Positions 8,138-16,111 of a stretch of 32,441 nt of DNA are shown here, one piece after another. The stretch lies in NCBI GenBank assembly GCA_036308645.1, contig JAXJVH010000015.1:1-32441 (forward strand). Direction: 5' to 3'. Made by a program: the position numbers and the translations under genes. The notes under the pieces were generated by a model. The model was not told the origin of the DNA, ran no database searches, and saw only the letters and a list, made by a program, of their open reading frames with translations. Within the stretch, counting starts at the first letter, position 1. Every line of letters begins with the position of its first letter. The DNA comes from RUG11462 sp036308645 (GTDB lineage: Bacteria > Bacillota > Clostridia > Oscillospirales > Acutalibacteraceae).

Positions 8138-9277
8138 TCACGATAGATTATTCACGATATCCCGCAGTTCAAGAAAACGAGTTTCCTGATTCAAAGCTTG
8201 AATTTCATTTTGGGATAATTTGTAGAGTAACTTCTGTTTTATGATTTCCTTTGGTAATGATGTAATCAATTCAGTTTCCCTTACGATAGGTGATTTGATG
8301 TTGCTGCGATGTAAAACATTTTCTCCTGTATTTGTGTTGTAAAGATCAATATAATACATAACAGATTTTTCTACAGCGCTCATTGCCTTTGATGTTTCTC
8401 CGGTTGCAAGATATGCTTCTGCCAATAACAAATAACAATCTCCCGAATCAAAATCATGGTACGAAAGGGGGATTTCGTCCTTGAATATTACACTCATAAA
8501 TTCGAAAAATGTTTCGTATACAGTAATGGCATCCGCATATTTCCCGTCGTTGTAGTATGCTTTTCCAAGTCGTGCAATATCATTTTCAAGTGCCTGCAGC
8601 GTATAGTCAATATTGGAGCACAGATATGTTGCGGCTCTTTTGTAATTATTCATATATTCATTAATGATTGCCATATTTGAATACAAGGTTAAATCGGCAC
8701 GAGGCGGAAAATTTCTTGCTTCGTTTGAGGCCAGATCGAATTTCTGCTGACTGCAATATAAAAATACTAATACCTGACGCGCAGATAATATATCTGTGAT
8801 ATTTTTCGAATTTGCTATAACGAAATTTGCCTGACGAATTGTTTCAGAGGCGATTTCTTTTGCTCGTTCTTTGGCATAGATCCATCCGTTTTCCGGCAAA
8901 GAAAGCGAAATTCCGAGATTCATACAATTGATCATAATTATCAAGTTGTTAGGATATTTCTTCAGCCCATCAAGCAAAATATCATACGCGTTTAAGTACG
9001 TTTCGATCTCACCGTATTTTTCTATGCTGCCCGCGTGCTGAACAATTTTCCAAGCTTCTTCATTTTCTGTCGTGTCGGCAATGCCAAACAGCACATCTGT
9101 ACTAACTCCAAATATTGATGCGAGCGGAACAACCTGAGAAATGTCTGGCATTCCCGTATCATTTTCCCATTTTGAAACAGCTTGATAGGTAACACCAAGC
9201 CGTTCAGCAAGTTCTTCCTGTGTAAAACCGTTATTTTTACGTAGATCTTTGATGATCTGTCCCATTGATAATGACAT
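8138..9277 (-). CDS. XRE-family transcriptional regulator with a TPR-like C-terminal domain
   Basis: This 379-residue protein has an N-terminal helix-turn-helix of the XRE/Cro type (residues 7-62, 'GFTQEELAERLGVTYQAVSK', 'GMPDISQVVPLASIFGVSTD'). A long helical region with repeats resembling tetratricopeptides follows, such as 'ALENDIARLGKAYYNDGKYA' and 'SYHDFDSGDCYLLLAEAYLA'. Such proteins often sense peptides or act as solitary regulators of mobile elements. GGAGG lies 7 bases before the ATG at 9277. No partner gene adjoins it; the truncated recombinase is downstream on the same strand. Confidence 0.8.
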   Translation of the reverse strand: MSLSMGQIIKDLRKNNGFTQEELAERLGVTYQAVSKWENDTGMPDISQVVPLASIFGVSTDVLFGIADTTENEEAWKIVQHAGSIEKYGEIETYLNAYDILLDGLKKYPNNLIIMINCMNLGISLSLPENGWIYAKERAKEIASETIRQANFVIANSKNITDILSARQVLVFLYCSQQKFDLASNEARNFPPRADLTLYSNMAIINEYMNNYKRAATYLCSNIDYTLQALENDIARLGKAYYNDGKYADAITVYETFFEFMSVIFKDEIPLSYHDFDSGDCYLLLAEAYLATGETSKAMSAVEKSVMYYIDLYNTNTGENVLHRSNIKSPIVRETELITSLPKEIIKQKLLYKLSQNEIQALNQETRFLELRDIVNNLS

Positions 9278-9566
9278 GATATGACCTCCAGATAGAATAT
9301 ATCGGTACCGTGATTATATTGTAACACATACATTGGAGAATAAGAAGCGACTTAAAAACGAACCGTTCTCAACTTTGCGTTGAGTTTATTATATCACATA
9401 TTTGTGAATAATTCGTTCCATCCAGTTATTATAATTGAAAAACAACCGCCGAGTGTAACCTCGACGGCTCATTTCCTGCCTTCTGTATATATAATAATGT
9501 AAAGCAGAGATTTTTTACGAAACAGAGCAACAACTAAAACTGCAAAAACGCAACAAGCGAAAAGCA
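9278..9566. other. Intergenic region between divergent genes
   Basis: About 290 bases without a convincing gene. It contains a 6-bp CTCAAC/GTTGAG hairpin (9368-9384), a weaker GCCGAG/CTCGACGGC inverted sequence near 9450-9470, and AT-rich stretches that may include the leftward promoter of the XRE gene. No clear -35/-10 pair stood out on that strand. Confidence 0.4.
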
Positions 9567-9595
9567 TTGAAAATCAGCGTTGTTTACGGTATAAT
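9567..9595 (+). promoter_or_regulatory. Promoter of the zinc-finger protein / sigma-like operon
   Basis: TTGAAA (9567-9572), a 17-base spacer and a perfect TATAAT (9590-9595) match the sigma-A consensus. The predicted transcript starts near 9602, about 100 bases before the preferred start codon of the next gene. Confidence 0.75.
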
Positions 9596-9702
9596 AGAAT
9601 ATATAATACTTGTGCGAACAGAACTTTTTGATTCTATACAGCGTCAAGTACAGTTTTTGGTACAGTGCTTATGATAGAATAAATGCAAAGGAGCGAAAAG
9701 AG

Positions 9703-10836
9703 TTGATCCCTTCATTTTTCACTGCCGATTACCGTGACGGCAGAGTGATATTCGTCGGCAAAAGCTATCCCGCCGGAGTTTTTGCAACAAACCTACTCAA
9801 TCAGTTTTATATAAAAGATACTGCCGCGCGGATTGCAGTATTTCGGGATGATTTGAATTATCATATTCTCACACAGCTTAGCAACGGATACTTGAATATC
9901 ACGGAATTTGTGAAAACGGGAGCAAATACTCTTGAAGCCTTAAAAGCATTACCAAAACTGCGACCGTTTGACGGGCTGAATATTGAAGAAATCCAAAATA
10001 CAGTAACAACGCTTTTCACGGCAGAAACCGGGCAGAAGATATGCGGATACTTTGCCGAAAAAGCAAAGCTAAGCTTGTTATCGCAGAATGAGGTTGCCTC
10101 AGGCACGGCGGACAGAATGAAAACCGCAACGGATTTTTCTTTGATTGAGAAAGATATTGCCGATGTTATATCTATCCTGCAATTCTTCGATACTCTTGCC
10201 GATGACTTGATACTTGCACATGGGAACCTATTAAAATTCTGCAATCGCATAGACGAGGCGGAGCGCTTGGACGAGGCGCATTTATTACCGTTAGCGTTAG
10301 AGATTTTCGGAGACCATCACTTTACGCAAAACGGCAGATACATCTCAGTAAAGAAAAACGCAAAAAGCGTAACCGGAATAGTTGCAAAAAGGCTTAATTT
10401 CGACAGCTATTACAGCTTTATCCTGACAGACTTTTTTGAGGGGCTACACTACGGGCACTATCCCCGCAAGTGTGAAATTTGCGGAAAGTACTTTCTTATG
10501 CAAAGCGCAAGACGGCAGAAATACTGTTCTTACGGCATTGCGCCTGAACTGTATCGGGGTAAAAAGATAACTTGCCGAAAATATGCCGCCGTTCTTAATC
10601 GAAAAGAAAAAGCGGAAAATGATCCTATCGTATCACTGTATAATCGCCGCTGCGGTGCCATTCGTACAGAGGTTGGCAGATGTACAATATCCAAAGCATT
10701 TGGTGAAGCGGCGAAACTACTCGCTAAGGAACATAAGCTGAGAGCGTTGGCGGACGATCAATACGCAAAAACGCAGTACAGAATAGATATGAGCCGAGAG
10801 GCGTTATACGCCGAAGTGGACAGGAATTTGAAGTGA
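9703..10836 (+). CDS. DUF6076-like protein with a zinc-finger-like C-terminus
   Basis: The preferred start is TTG at 9703 with AAGGAG 9 bases upstream, giving 377 residues; an upstream TTG at 9610 would give 408 but has no ribosome binding site. The N-terminal two thirds is helical and unfamiliar. The C-terminal part holds four cysteines in 'CEICGKYFLMQSARRQKYCS' and 'GKKITCRKYAA', a layout like small zinc ribbons in DNA-associated proteins. I recall this type of protein (DUF6076) in clostridial genomes near recombinases, but could not confirm the family here. Its stop codon is 16 bases before the sigma-like gene, so both form one operon. Function unknown. Confidence 0.6.
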   Translation: MIPSFFTADYRDGRVIFVGKSYPAGVFATNLLNQFYIKDTAARIAVFRDDLNYHILTQLSNGYLNITEFVKTGANTLEALKALPKLRPFDGLNIEEIQNTVTTLFTAETGQKICGYFAEKAKLSLLSQNEVASGTADRMKTATDFSLIEKDIADVISILQFFDTLADDLILAHGNLLKFCNRIDEAERLDEAHLLPLALEIFGDHHFTQNGRYISVKKNAKSVTGIVAKRLNFDSYYSFILTDFFEGLHYGHYPRKCEICGKYFLMQSARRQKYCSYGIAPELYRGKKITCRKYAAVLNRKEKAENDPIVSLYNRRCGAIRTEVGRCTISKAFGEAAKLLAKEHKLRALADDQYAKTQYRIDMSREALYAEVDRNLK

Positions 10837-10852
10837 AAGAAGGTGTGTGCCG

Positions 10853-11992
10853 GTGAAAAACGAAAAGTGGACAGAAGATTTGTATTTATACCGTATGAAG
10901 CCGGCACCACCGAAGATGGAGGATTTTCAGGAGTATATTGCTCTTTACTTTGCTGAAAAGGACGAAAAATACCTCGGTTGGTTCTTCCACTATTATGAGC
11001 CAAGGCTAAACACAATTATTATGGAGACGGTGCAAGAAACCGCAATGCAAGGGCATTTTGCCGATTTGAAGCAAGCGTATATTTTCGGTATCTACAAGGC
11101 GCTGCAGAAATATGACATTTCTACAGGTGTTCCGTTCCTCATTTTCAAAGAGCATTATGTAAAAAACGAGATTGACAAGTACATCAGCACCATGCGGACA
11201 GGTTATTCCGTGCAAAGCGTGGACGAATACCGAACGCTCAGAAAGGCAATGGCGCTGTATGCAAAATATGAGTATAAGTTTGATGATGAAACAATAACCA
11301 TAATCGCCGCCGAAATCGGAAAAAGCGTTAAGGACGCCAAAGAGATTATCCGTGCCGGAATTGACAGCACGCACTATACGGATTTTTACCGTAAATACGC
11401 TGACGAAGACGGTGAAAGCACGACGGAGGATGTGACGGTTGACACAACTTCAAATCCTGAAAGGTTATTTTTCAAACAGTGGCAGGCAGAAGCACTGTTT
11501 ACCGCGTACTAAACACTTGATTACCGTGAGCGCAGTATGATTGCCGATCATCTCGGCTTTTGCCCGGAATGTTACGGGATTTATGAACTCAGTAAAGACG
11601 AATACGGCAATTCTGTCAAGCTGCTCCGCAAGGGAAAAGCCTACATAGACCTCGCCTCCGAGCATATGCTGTCTTCGCCCGATACAGCTTTCCAGATCGT
11701 TAACGGTGCATACGAGAAAATGCTGAATGAACTTGCAATTGATGAGTGTATCCATATTGTGGAATTGCGGCTGAAATTTGTCGACGATAACTCGGTCACA
11801 TACGAATATTGCGCCGATCATAACAATGACTGGGGCAAAATCCATTATACCTTCGGCGAAGACGATTACGATGTTGTTCGATATATCTATGCCGACAGAA
11901 AGGGCGATTTCTTCTTCGCCTACTCAGGCGAGTGGATTATGCAAAATACAAATAGGAATCACATGCCTAAATATATGGTTATATCTTTATAA
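10853..11992 (+). pseudogene. Sigma-70-like factor split by an in-frame stop codon
   Basis: The preferred start is GTG at 10853 (AAGAAGG 9 bases upstream; a GTG at 10847 is too close). Residues up to about 219 include a sigma region 2-like stretch ('DLKQAYIFGIYKALQKYDIS', 'FKEHYVKNEIDKYISTMRTG') and a region 3-like helix-turn-helix ('ITIIAAEIGKSVKDAKEIIR'). A TAA at 11510-11512 interrupts the frame, which then continues without shift as 'TLDYRERSMIADHLGFCPEC', a region 4-like segment, to the end at 11992. Joined, it would be about 379 residues. One base change in a sense codon would explain the stop. The first half alone would lack region 4; the second half could restart at ATG 11537. It most likely was a regulator of the integrated element. 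Confidence 0.7.
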
Positions 11993-12010
11993 AACCGATA
12001 AAACAAAAAA

Positions 12011-12055
12011 GCCCCGATGAGAATCAGAAACCTGAAACTCATCGGGGCAATCTTT
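12011..12055 (+). terminator. Terminator of the sigma-like operon
   Basis: The perfect 11-bp stem GCCCCGATGAG (12011-12021) / CTCATCGGGGC (12038-12048) is followed by AATCTTT. It closes the operon 19 bases after the stop codon. The U-tract is weak, and the A-run on the left side could make it work leftward as well. Confidence 0.8.
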
Positions 12056-12210
12056 ATGCCCGCACATTCGATTGTTGTCATTGTATTTTCTATAATAAAC
12101 GGTGACAATCTCTGTTTTCATGCTTTTCGGGTGCGACTTTGGGACTACTAACTCATTGTGCTGCTGTTTATCTTTTTTATTCTGTAAGGAGCACTCATAA
12201 ACAATATTTT

Positions 12211-12354
12211 CTATTGTTCTGAACTGAGATGGTGTGAGCTTTTATAACTTTTCTGAAAGCGAAAACAATATTTATCATCTATATCGCCGATTAAGAGGTA
12301 ATCTGCACTTATACCTAAAGCAGATAGTATTTTCAGCAACTTTTCAGACTGCAT
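12211..12354 (-). pseudogene. Fragment of an XRE-type regulator gene
   Basis: A 47-codon minus-strand frame contains 'LLKILSALGISADYLLIGD', the typical end of an XRE helix-turn-helix domain (helix 5 plus the 'ADYLL-G' turn). The DNA upstream contains stops and no recognisable remainder, so this is probably a remnant. The surrounding 12061-12430 stretch shows no intact gene and looks like decayed element DNA. Confidence 0.45.
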
Positions 12355-12434
12355 ATTTTACCCTTAATCGCAAAGAACATGACTGCGTGTTTTGCCTGTA
12401 TGATAGATTCTATACCTTCTAAGTCCAAAAAGTG

Positions 12435-12463
12435 TTGACTTGTACAAAATAGCGGTATACAAT
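12435..12463 (+). promoter_or_regulatory. Promoter of the c-di-GMP-controlled fibre operon
   Basis: TTGACT (12435-12440), a 17-base spacer and TACAAT (12458-12463) precede the riboswitch aptamer by about 17 bases. It is the only consensus-like rightward promoter I saw before the SipW gene. Confidence 0.75.
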
Positions 12464-12479
12464 AAAACAAAAATATATT

Positions 12480-12561
12480 AGGTAAAGTTATCGAAAGATA
12501 GCGGCACAAAGCTATGGGGCTAAAACAGATAGAACCATTTGTCATGCTTGCCAGGTTGCAG
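12480..12561 (+). promoter_or_regulatory. Probable c-di-GMP-I (GEMM) riboswitch
   Basis: The segment follows the GEMM-I consensus in order. 'GGTAAA' is followed by the stem GTTATC-GAAA-GATAGC (12487-12502) with the diagnostic GAAA tetraloop. Next come 'GGCACAAAGCTATGGGGCTAA' read as two pieces (GCACAAAGC and GGGGCTAA), a second stem ACAGAT/ATTTGT, and 'ATGCTTGCCAGGTTGC' at the 3' side. GTAA (12482-12485) can pair with TTGC (12556-12559) to close the aptamer. The 3' strand of the aptamer is also the 5' arm of the terminator that follows, so the two folds exclude one another. Binding c-di-GMP should therefore prevent termination and switch expression on. The family match is from memory of the consensus; a covariance-model search would settle it. 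Confidence 0.8.
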
Positions 12562-12597
12562 TTTTTTAGAAAAATTGCAACCTGGTTTTTGTTTTTT
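12551..12597 (+). terminator. Riboswitch expression-platform terminator
   Basis: CCAGGTTGCA (12551-12560) pairs perfectly with TGCAACCTGG (12576-12585), extended inside by a T-run/A-run pairing, and is followed by T5-G-T6. Its left arm overlaps the aptamer's closing strand, making an antitermination switch ahead of the SipW operon. Confidence 0.9.
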
Positions 12598-12760
12598 CGG
12601 CTTTTTAGGATGAGTTTTGTAAAATTTTACAAAAGCTTGTATGATTTACTTAAAATTTCTGAAATTGTGTAGTATAAAGGTAGTATCCCAAAAAATTATA
12701 ATCTTTTGTTGCAAATATTCAACGCAAAGCCTAATAAAGCAGACAGAAAGGAAGCAAGCT

Positions 12761-13447
12761 ATGGATGATAAAAAATCAACACTTGGACACCGAATTTTGA
12801 CAGGAGTGGGAATTGCATTGTGTGTAATTTTAATTCCTATGCTGATTATCAACTGCACCCTGCTTATAAAGGGGTGGACAAACAAGGATGAGGTTCCTAC
12901 GCTTTTCGGTTATGCGCCTATGATTGTCCTTACCGATTCAATGGTGGGTAATAATGAGGACAATTTCAGCGGCGGCGACCTGATTTTTGTCAAAACGGTC
13001 AAAGCAGAAGAGGTTAAAAAAGGCGATGTTATTTCGTTTTTCGACCCTCAGGGCAACGGCACCTCCATTACCTCCCACCGCGTTGTGGAAATTATAAACG
13101 AGGGCGGCAAAATCTCCTTCAAAACAAAGGGTGATAACAACAATACCGAGGACAAGCTCCCCGTTCCTGCCGAGAATTTGGCAGGTGTGTATACCGGCTT
13201 TAAAATTGTCGGTGCCGGAAGGATTGCCATGTTTATGCAAACCCCTTGGGGACTGATTGTTTGCGTTATTGTTCCTATCATTTTGCTTATCGGTTGGGAC
13301 GCTGTTCGCCGTGCAAGATATAACAAAAAGCACGAAGAAGACAAAGACGCTCTGCTTGCTGAGCTTGAAGAGCTGCGGCAGCTTAAAGCGGAGAATCCCG
13401 AACCTAAAGCCGATACCTCGGCAGAGGAAACCGCAGACAGTGTGTGA
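12761..13447 (+). CDS. sipW: SipW-type signal peptidase I
   Basis: The ATG at 12761 has GAAAGGA 8 bases upstream and gives 228 residues; the frame is open further upstream but without a start signal. Membrane segments lie at about 17-37 and 177-196. The S26B (ER-type) catalytic pair is present: Ser60 in 'IVLTDSMV' and His106 in 'TSITSHRVVEI', with Asp125 in the 'KGDNNN' turn. His instead of Lys as general base is the mark of SipW, which in Bacillus processes the biofilm fibre proteins TasA and TapA. A Glu/Lys-rich cytoplasmic tail ends the protein. It is the first gene behind the riboswitch and is followed by a TasA-like substrate. Confidence 0.88.
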   Translation: MDDKKSTLGHRILTGVGIALCVILIPMLIINCTLLIKGWTNKDEVPTLFGYAPMIVLTDSMVGNNEDNFSGGDLIFVKTVKAEEVKKGDVISFFDPQGNGTSITSHRVVEIINEGGKISFKTKGDNNNTEDKLPVPAENLAGVYTGFKIVGAGRIAMFMQTPWGLIVCVIVPIILLIGWDAVRRARYNKKHEEDKDALLAELEELRQLKAENPEPKADTSAEETADSV

Positions 13448-13483
13448 TAAGGCACAGCTTACTGCCTGCAATCAAGTATGATA

Positions 13484-13548
13484 GTTCTGCCCGTGGGCAC
13501 ACATGGGTTGGCTATATATATTTTATGTTGCCCGATGTCGGGCGGAAC
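13484..13548 (+). other. Structured intergenic segment before the TasA-like gene
   Basis: GTTCTGCCCG (13484-13493) can pair with CGGGCGGAAC (13539-13548) across 45 bases, with one G-U pair in RNA. A competing hairpin GCCCGATGTCGGGC sits inside the right arm (13529-13542). It could be an RNA leader or processing site between sipW and the fibre gene. No promoter consensus was found here. Confidence 0.4.
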
Positions 13549-13578
13549 TAATAAAGTTCAGAAAGGAAATGATTTATT

Positions 13579-14244
13579 ATGAAGAAAAACAAAATGATGC
13601 GTATTGCCTCTGTTTTGCTCGTAGCGGTTATTCTTACCACCTGCGCAATCAGCGGCACATTCGCGAAGTATGTAACAAGCGGTAACGGCTCTGATTCTGC
13701 AAGAGTTGCTAAGTTTGGTGTAACCGTAACCGGAACTGCTGATACCTTTAAAGAAACTTACGCAAAGAATGACGCTGGCTTTACCTTAGCTGCAAACACC
13801 GTTGTTTCTACTGAAGATGTTGTTGCTCCCGGTACTTCCGGTTCCATGGCTGCTTTTACCATTACCGGTACACCCGAAGTTGCCGTAAGGGTTGCATTTA
13901 CCGGCACATTAGAACTCGGCGACAAATGGGTTTCTGATGCAAGTTCTACTTACTACTGCCCCATTGAGATTACTGTTGGCTCTGACACATTTAAAGGCAC
14001 CACTTATGCCTCTGCTGACGAATTTGAGGCTGCTGTTAATGCAAAAATTGCAACTTTCACCAAAGATTATGAAGCAAACACAGATTTAAGCACTATCGGT
14101 GGAGACGCTCCTGCAATTTCTTGGAAATGGGCATTCGAAGGCAACGACAATGTTAAGGATACATATCTCGGCGATCAGGCCGCTGCCGGCAATGCTGCTA
14201 CCATTTCTCTTGATGTTACTGCAACCGTAACCCAGATCGACTAA
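13579..14244 (+). CDS. TasA/camelysin-like fibre protein with SipW-type signal peptide
   Basis: This 221-residue exported protein has a signal segment at 8-29 ending 'ISGTFA' before 'KYVTSGNGSDSARVAKFGVT'. That A-K-Y...ARVAKF pattern is the hallmark of SipW-cognate substrates such as TasA and CalY. The mature part is rich in Thr, Ala and Asp with predicted beta strands, including 'WKWAFEGNDNVKDTYLGDQA', which matches the conserved W-x-W and late 'D-x-x-LG' positions of the family. There is no sortase motif or C-terminal anchor, as expected for a subunit that polymerises on the surface. GAAAGGA precedes the ATG. It lies right after a SipW peptidase gene and before a strong hairpin, suggesting it is the main product of the operon. 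Confidence 0.8.
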   Translation: MKKNKMMRIASVLLVAVILTTCAISGTFAKYVTSGNGSDSARVAKFGVTVTGTADTFKETYAKNDAGFTLAANTVVSTEDVVAPGTSGSMAAFTITGTPEVAVRVAFTGTLELGDKWVSDASSTYYCPIEITVGSDTFKGTTYASADEFEAAVNAKIATFTKDYEANTDLSTIGGDAPAISWKWAFEGNDNVKDTYLGDQAAAGNAATISLDVTATVTQID

Positions 14245-14288
14245 TTCAAGCGACACTAAACGAAACGATACATAATAAAGTGTAATTT

Positions 14289-14331
14289 CATACGAGGGTG
14301 TGTGTCCACCCTCGTATGCTTGAATTTTTGC
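14289..14331 (+). terminator. Hairpin after the TasA-like gene
   Basis: A perfect 12-bp stem (14289-14300 with 14307-14318, 6-base loop) is followed by CTTGAATTTTTG. The T-run is broken, so the hairpin may end only part of the transcripts or protect the 3' end of the fibre mRNA. Either would give more TasA-like protein than downstream products. Confidence 0.65.
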
Positions 14332-14373
14332 TTTTGAAAGAAAAGAAGTTTTTTGTGTGTGCAAACCGTATTT

Positions 14374-14557
14374 GCCTCCCTCTGACGAGGGTGCGGGTGT
14401 CCAGTGGACACTGTTGCGAAGCAACAGCACCGACCGAAACGGCAGTTGAGAGGTGGCACGGCTTCGCCGTGACGGAGGGAGAGAAAAGGCTTTAATAAAG
14501 CCTTTTCTTACTACCCCTCAGTCACCTGCGGTGACAGCTCCCCTGACAAGGGGAGCC
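14374..14557. repeat. Palindromic intergenic repeat, copy A (diverged)
   Basis: The segment starts with GCCTCCCTCTGACGAGGG and ends with a variant reading GCTCCCCTGACAAGGGGAGCC. Between these are five nested hairpins: GTGTCC/GGACAC (14397-14411), CTGTTGC/GCAACAG (14411-14427), CACGGC-TTC-GCCGTG, AAAAGGCTTTA/TAAAGCCTTTT and GTCACC/GGTGAC. It shares the ends and the 'GGTGGCACGG...ACGGAGGGAGAGAA' core with copy B. It carries no gene and fills most of the 400-base gap between the TasA-like gene and the next one. Confidence 0.75.
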
Positions 14558-14645
14558 GAAAACAGGCTTTTTCGGCAGACTGTAAAATTTACTCCTTTGT
14601 TTTCAAAAGCATAAATCAGTATTCCTAAAATAAGGAGGGCGACTA

Positions 14646-15551
14646 ATGAAAAAGAGTAAAATAGGTCTATCGGTTTTAGTTGTAACCTTAGCCCTATTGG
14701 TTGCTGTTTCATTTGTGGAAATCTCGCATTTGCTTATTAAAACGGGAAATGAGAATCCTTCTGCCAATATTGATATTTCTGCTTCCGACAACGGTGATAA
14801 TGACAGCAGTGAGACCGAAAGTGCTGTTTCCGAATCGGTTAAGTCGGAGCCCCAAGAGCCTAAACCCGAACCCGAAGAACCAACGCCGGAGGCTGAACTT
14901 ATTGGCGGTAAAGGCGGAATTTACCATAAGGAAATACAGGTTTTTTACGCCGAATACGATAACAACGGCGAATTTACCGTCAAGTCCGATTTTGGGGATC
15001 AAGTTGTTGCCCCGGGAACCGAAAACAGTTACGATTTATATGTAAGAAATGTGGGGAAAGCACCGATAAGCTATATTTTGGAGGCGGAATCACACATTAC
15101 CGTGGATATAAACGGCGAGCAAATCGAAATACCGGTCGAAGCCAGTTTTTACACCCCCCACGGCAGTTACCTTTTAGGCGGAGAAGATAGTTTAGAAAGT
15201 TTAGGCAAGCTTGACGGAGTTAAGGACGGTTCGGGTTTATCGCCCCAACATCAGGCAAAGTACACCTTATGTTGGAGTTGGCCTTTTGACGGCGACGATG
15301 AATTTGATACATTACTGGGTAATTTGGCTGCCGAGGGCGAAGAATTAACCGTCAAAGTAGCTTTTAATGTAACAGCCGCTTACGACCCAAACGCTGCGGG
15401 CGGCTCACCAATGACCGGTGATTCATCTAATATTGGACTTTGGGTTGCATTGTTTGTAATCTCAACATTCACTTTGATTATTCTATTATTCTTAAGAAAA
15501 AGGGAAAACGATGAAGAAAACTCCCAAACACGCAAAGAAAAAATTCAGTAA
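14646..15551 (+). CDS. TasA-like surface protein with SPMTG sortase-like motif and membrane tail
   Basis: The protein has 301 residues and an N-terminal hydrophobic segment (7-25). An acidic Ser/Glu/Pro-rich linker (about 50-86) leads to a beta-rich domain (about 90-245) whose 'CWSWPFDGDDEFDTLLGNLA' echoes the conserved W-x-W...D-x-LLG block of the TasA-like protein upstream. The C-terminus has a sorting-signal layout: SPMTG (254-258), a hydrophobic stretch, then 'RKRENDEEN'. SPxTG/NPxTG variants are recognised by sortases in several Clostridia. It may be the cell-wall base that ties the fibres to the cell. AAGGAGG precedes the ATG. Its 3' end overlaps the second sipW gene by 41 bases. Confidence 0.7.
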   Translation: MKKSKIGLSVLVVTLALLVAVSFVEISHLLIKTGNENPSANIDISASDNGDNDSSETESAVSESVKSEPQEPKPEPEEPTPEAELIGGKGGIYHKEIQVFYAEYDNNGEFTVKSDFGDQVVAPGTENSYDLYVRNVGKAPISYILEAESHITVDINGEQIEIPVEASFYTPHGSYLLGGEDSLESLGKLDGVKDGSGLSPQHQAKYTLCWSWPFDGDDEFDTLLGNLAAEGEELTVKVAFNVTAAYDPNAAGGSPMTGDSSNIGLWVALFVISTFTLIILLFLRKRENDEENSQTRKEKIQ

Positions 15552-16092
15552 AAAAACCGTATTCCGTTACATTATTTTTTCTTTTATAGGCATAGTTTTA
15601 GGGCTATTTGTTTATGCTCAAAATGCTCAGGGAATTTTGAGGGATAAGATGCCAATGCCCTTCGGTTACGGTATGTCGGTCGTGCTTTCGGGCAGTATGG
15701 AAAGCAGACTTTCGGTAGACGATTTGGTTATTATTAAAGCAACCGACCGTTTTGAAGTAAACGATATTGTACTTTACCAAGACGGCGACAGCCTTGTAAT
15801 ACACCGCATTATTGAAATTGACGGCGACACCGTTACCACCAAAGGCGACGCCAATAATGTTGCAGATGAGCCGATAAACAAAAGCCAAATTAAAGGCGTT
15901 TTGGTTTATGATATTACGGGACTCGGTGCGGTGGTAAATGTTTTAAAACAGCCCGTTTCGGTATTTATCATTTTGGCGGCGGCGCTTTTGCTTACGGAGC
16001 TTTCCTACCGCAAAGAAAAGGACAAGGATACCGAAGAACTTGATGAAATTAAAAAAATGATTGAAGAACTGAAAAAGGACAAAAACGCTTAA
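15511..16092 (+). CDS. sipW: Second SipW-type signal peptidase I
   Basis: This 193-residue protein has membrane segments at about 19-36 and 149-164. The ER-type catalytic residues are Ser62 ('VVLSGSMESR') and His98 ('LVIHRIIEIDGD'), with Asp113 in 'TKGDANN'. It is smaller than and only moderately similar to the first SipW of this operon. The coding region overlaps the preceding gene by 41 bases, so the pair is translationally coupled. A charged coiled tail ('DKDTEELDEIKKMIEELKKD') faces the cytoplasm. Two SipW enzymes in one operon suggest separate substrates, probably the TasA-like protein for the first and the later small proteins for this one. Confidence 0.88.
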   Translation: MKKTPKHAKKKFSKKTVFRYIIFSFIGIVLGLFVYAQNAQGILRDKMPMPFGYGMSVVLSGSMESRLSVDDLVIIKATDRFEVNDIVLYQDGDSLVIHRIIEIDGDTVTTKGDANNVADEPINKSQIKGVLVYDITGLGAVVNVLKQPVSVFIILAAALLLTELSYRKEKDKDTEELDEIKKMIEELKKDKNA

Positions 16093-16111
16093 AATAAGGA
16101 GGCGGCGGATC

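Noticed and set aside
9368..9384. CTCAAC/GTTGAG hairpin upstream of the XRE gene as an operator
   Set aside because: A single short palindrome with no second copy is too weak to call an operator.
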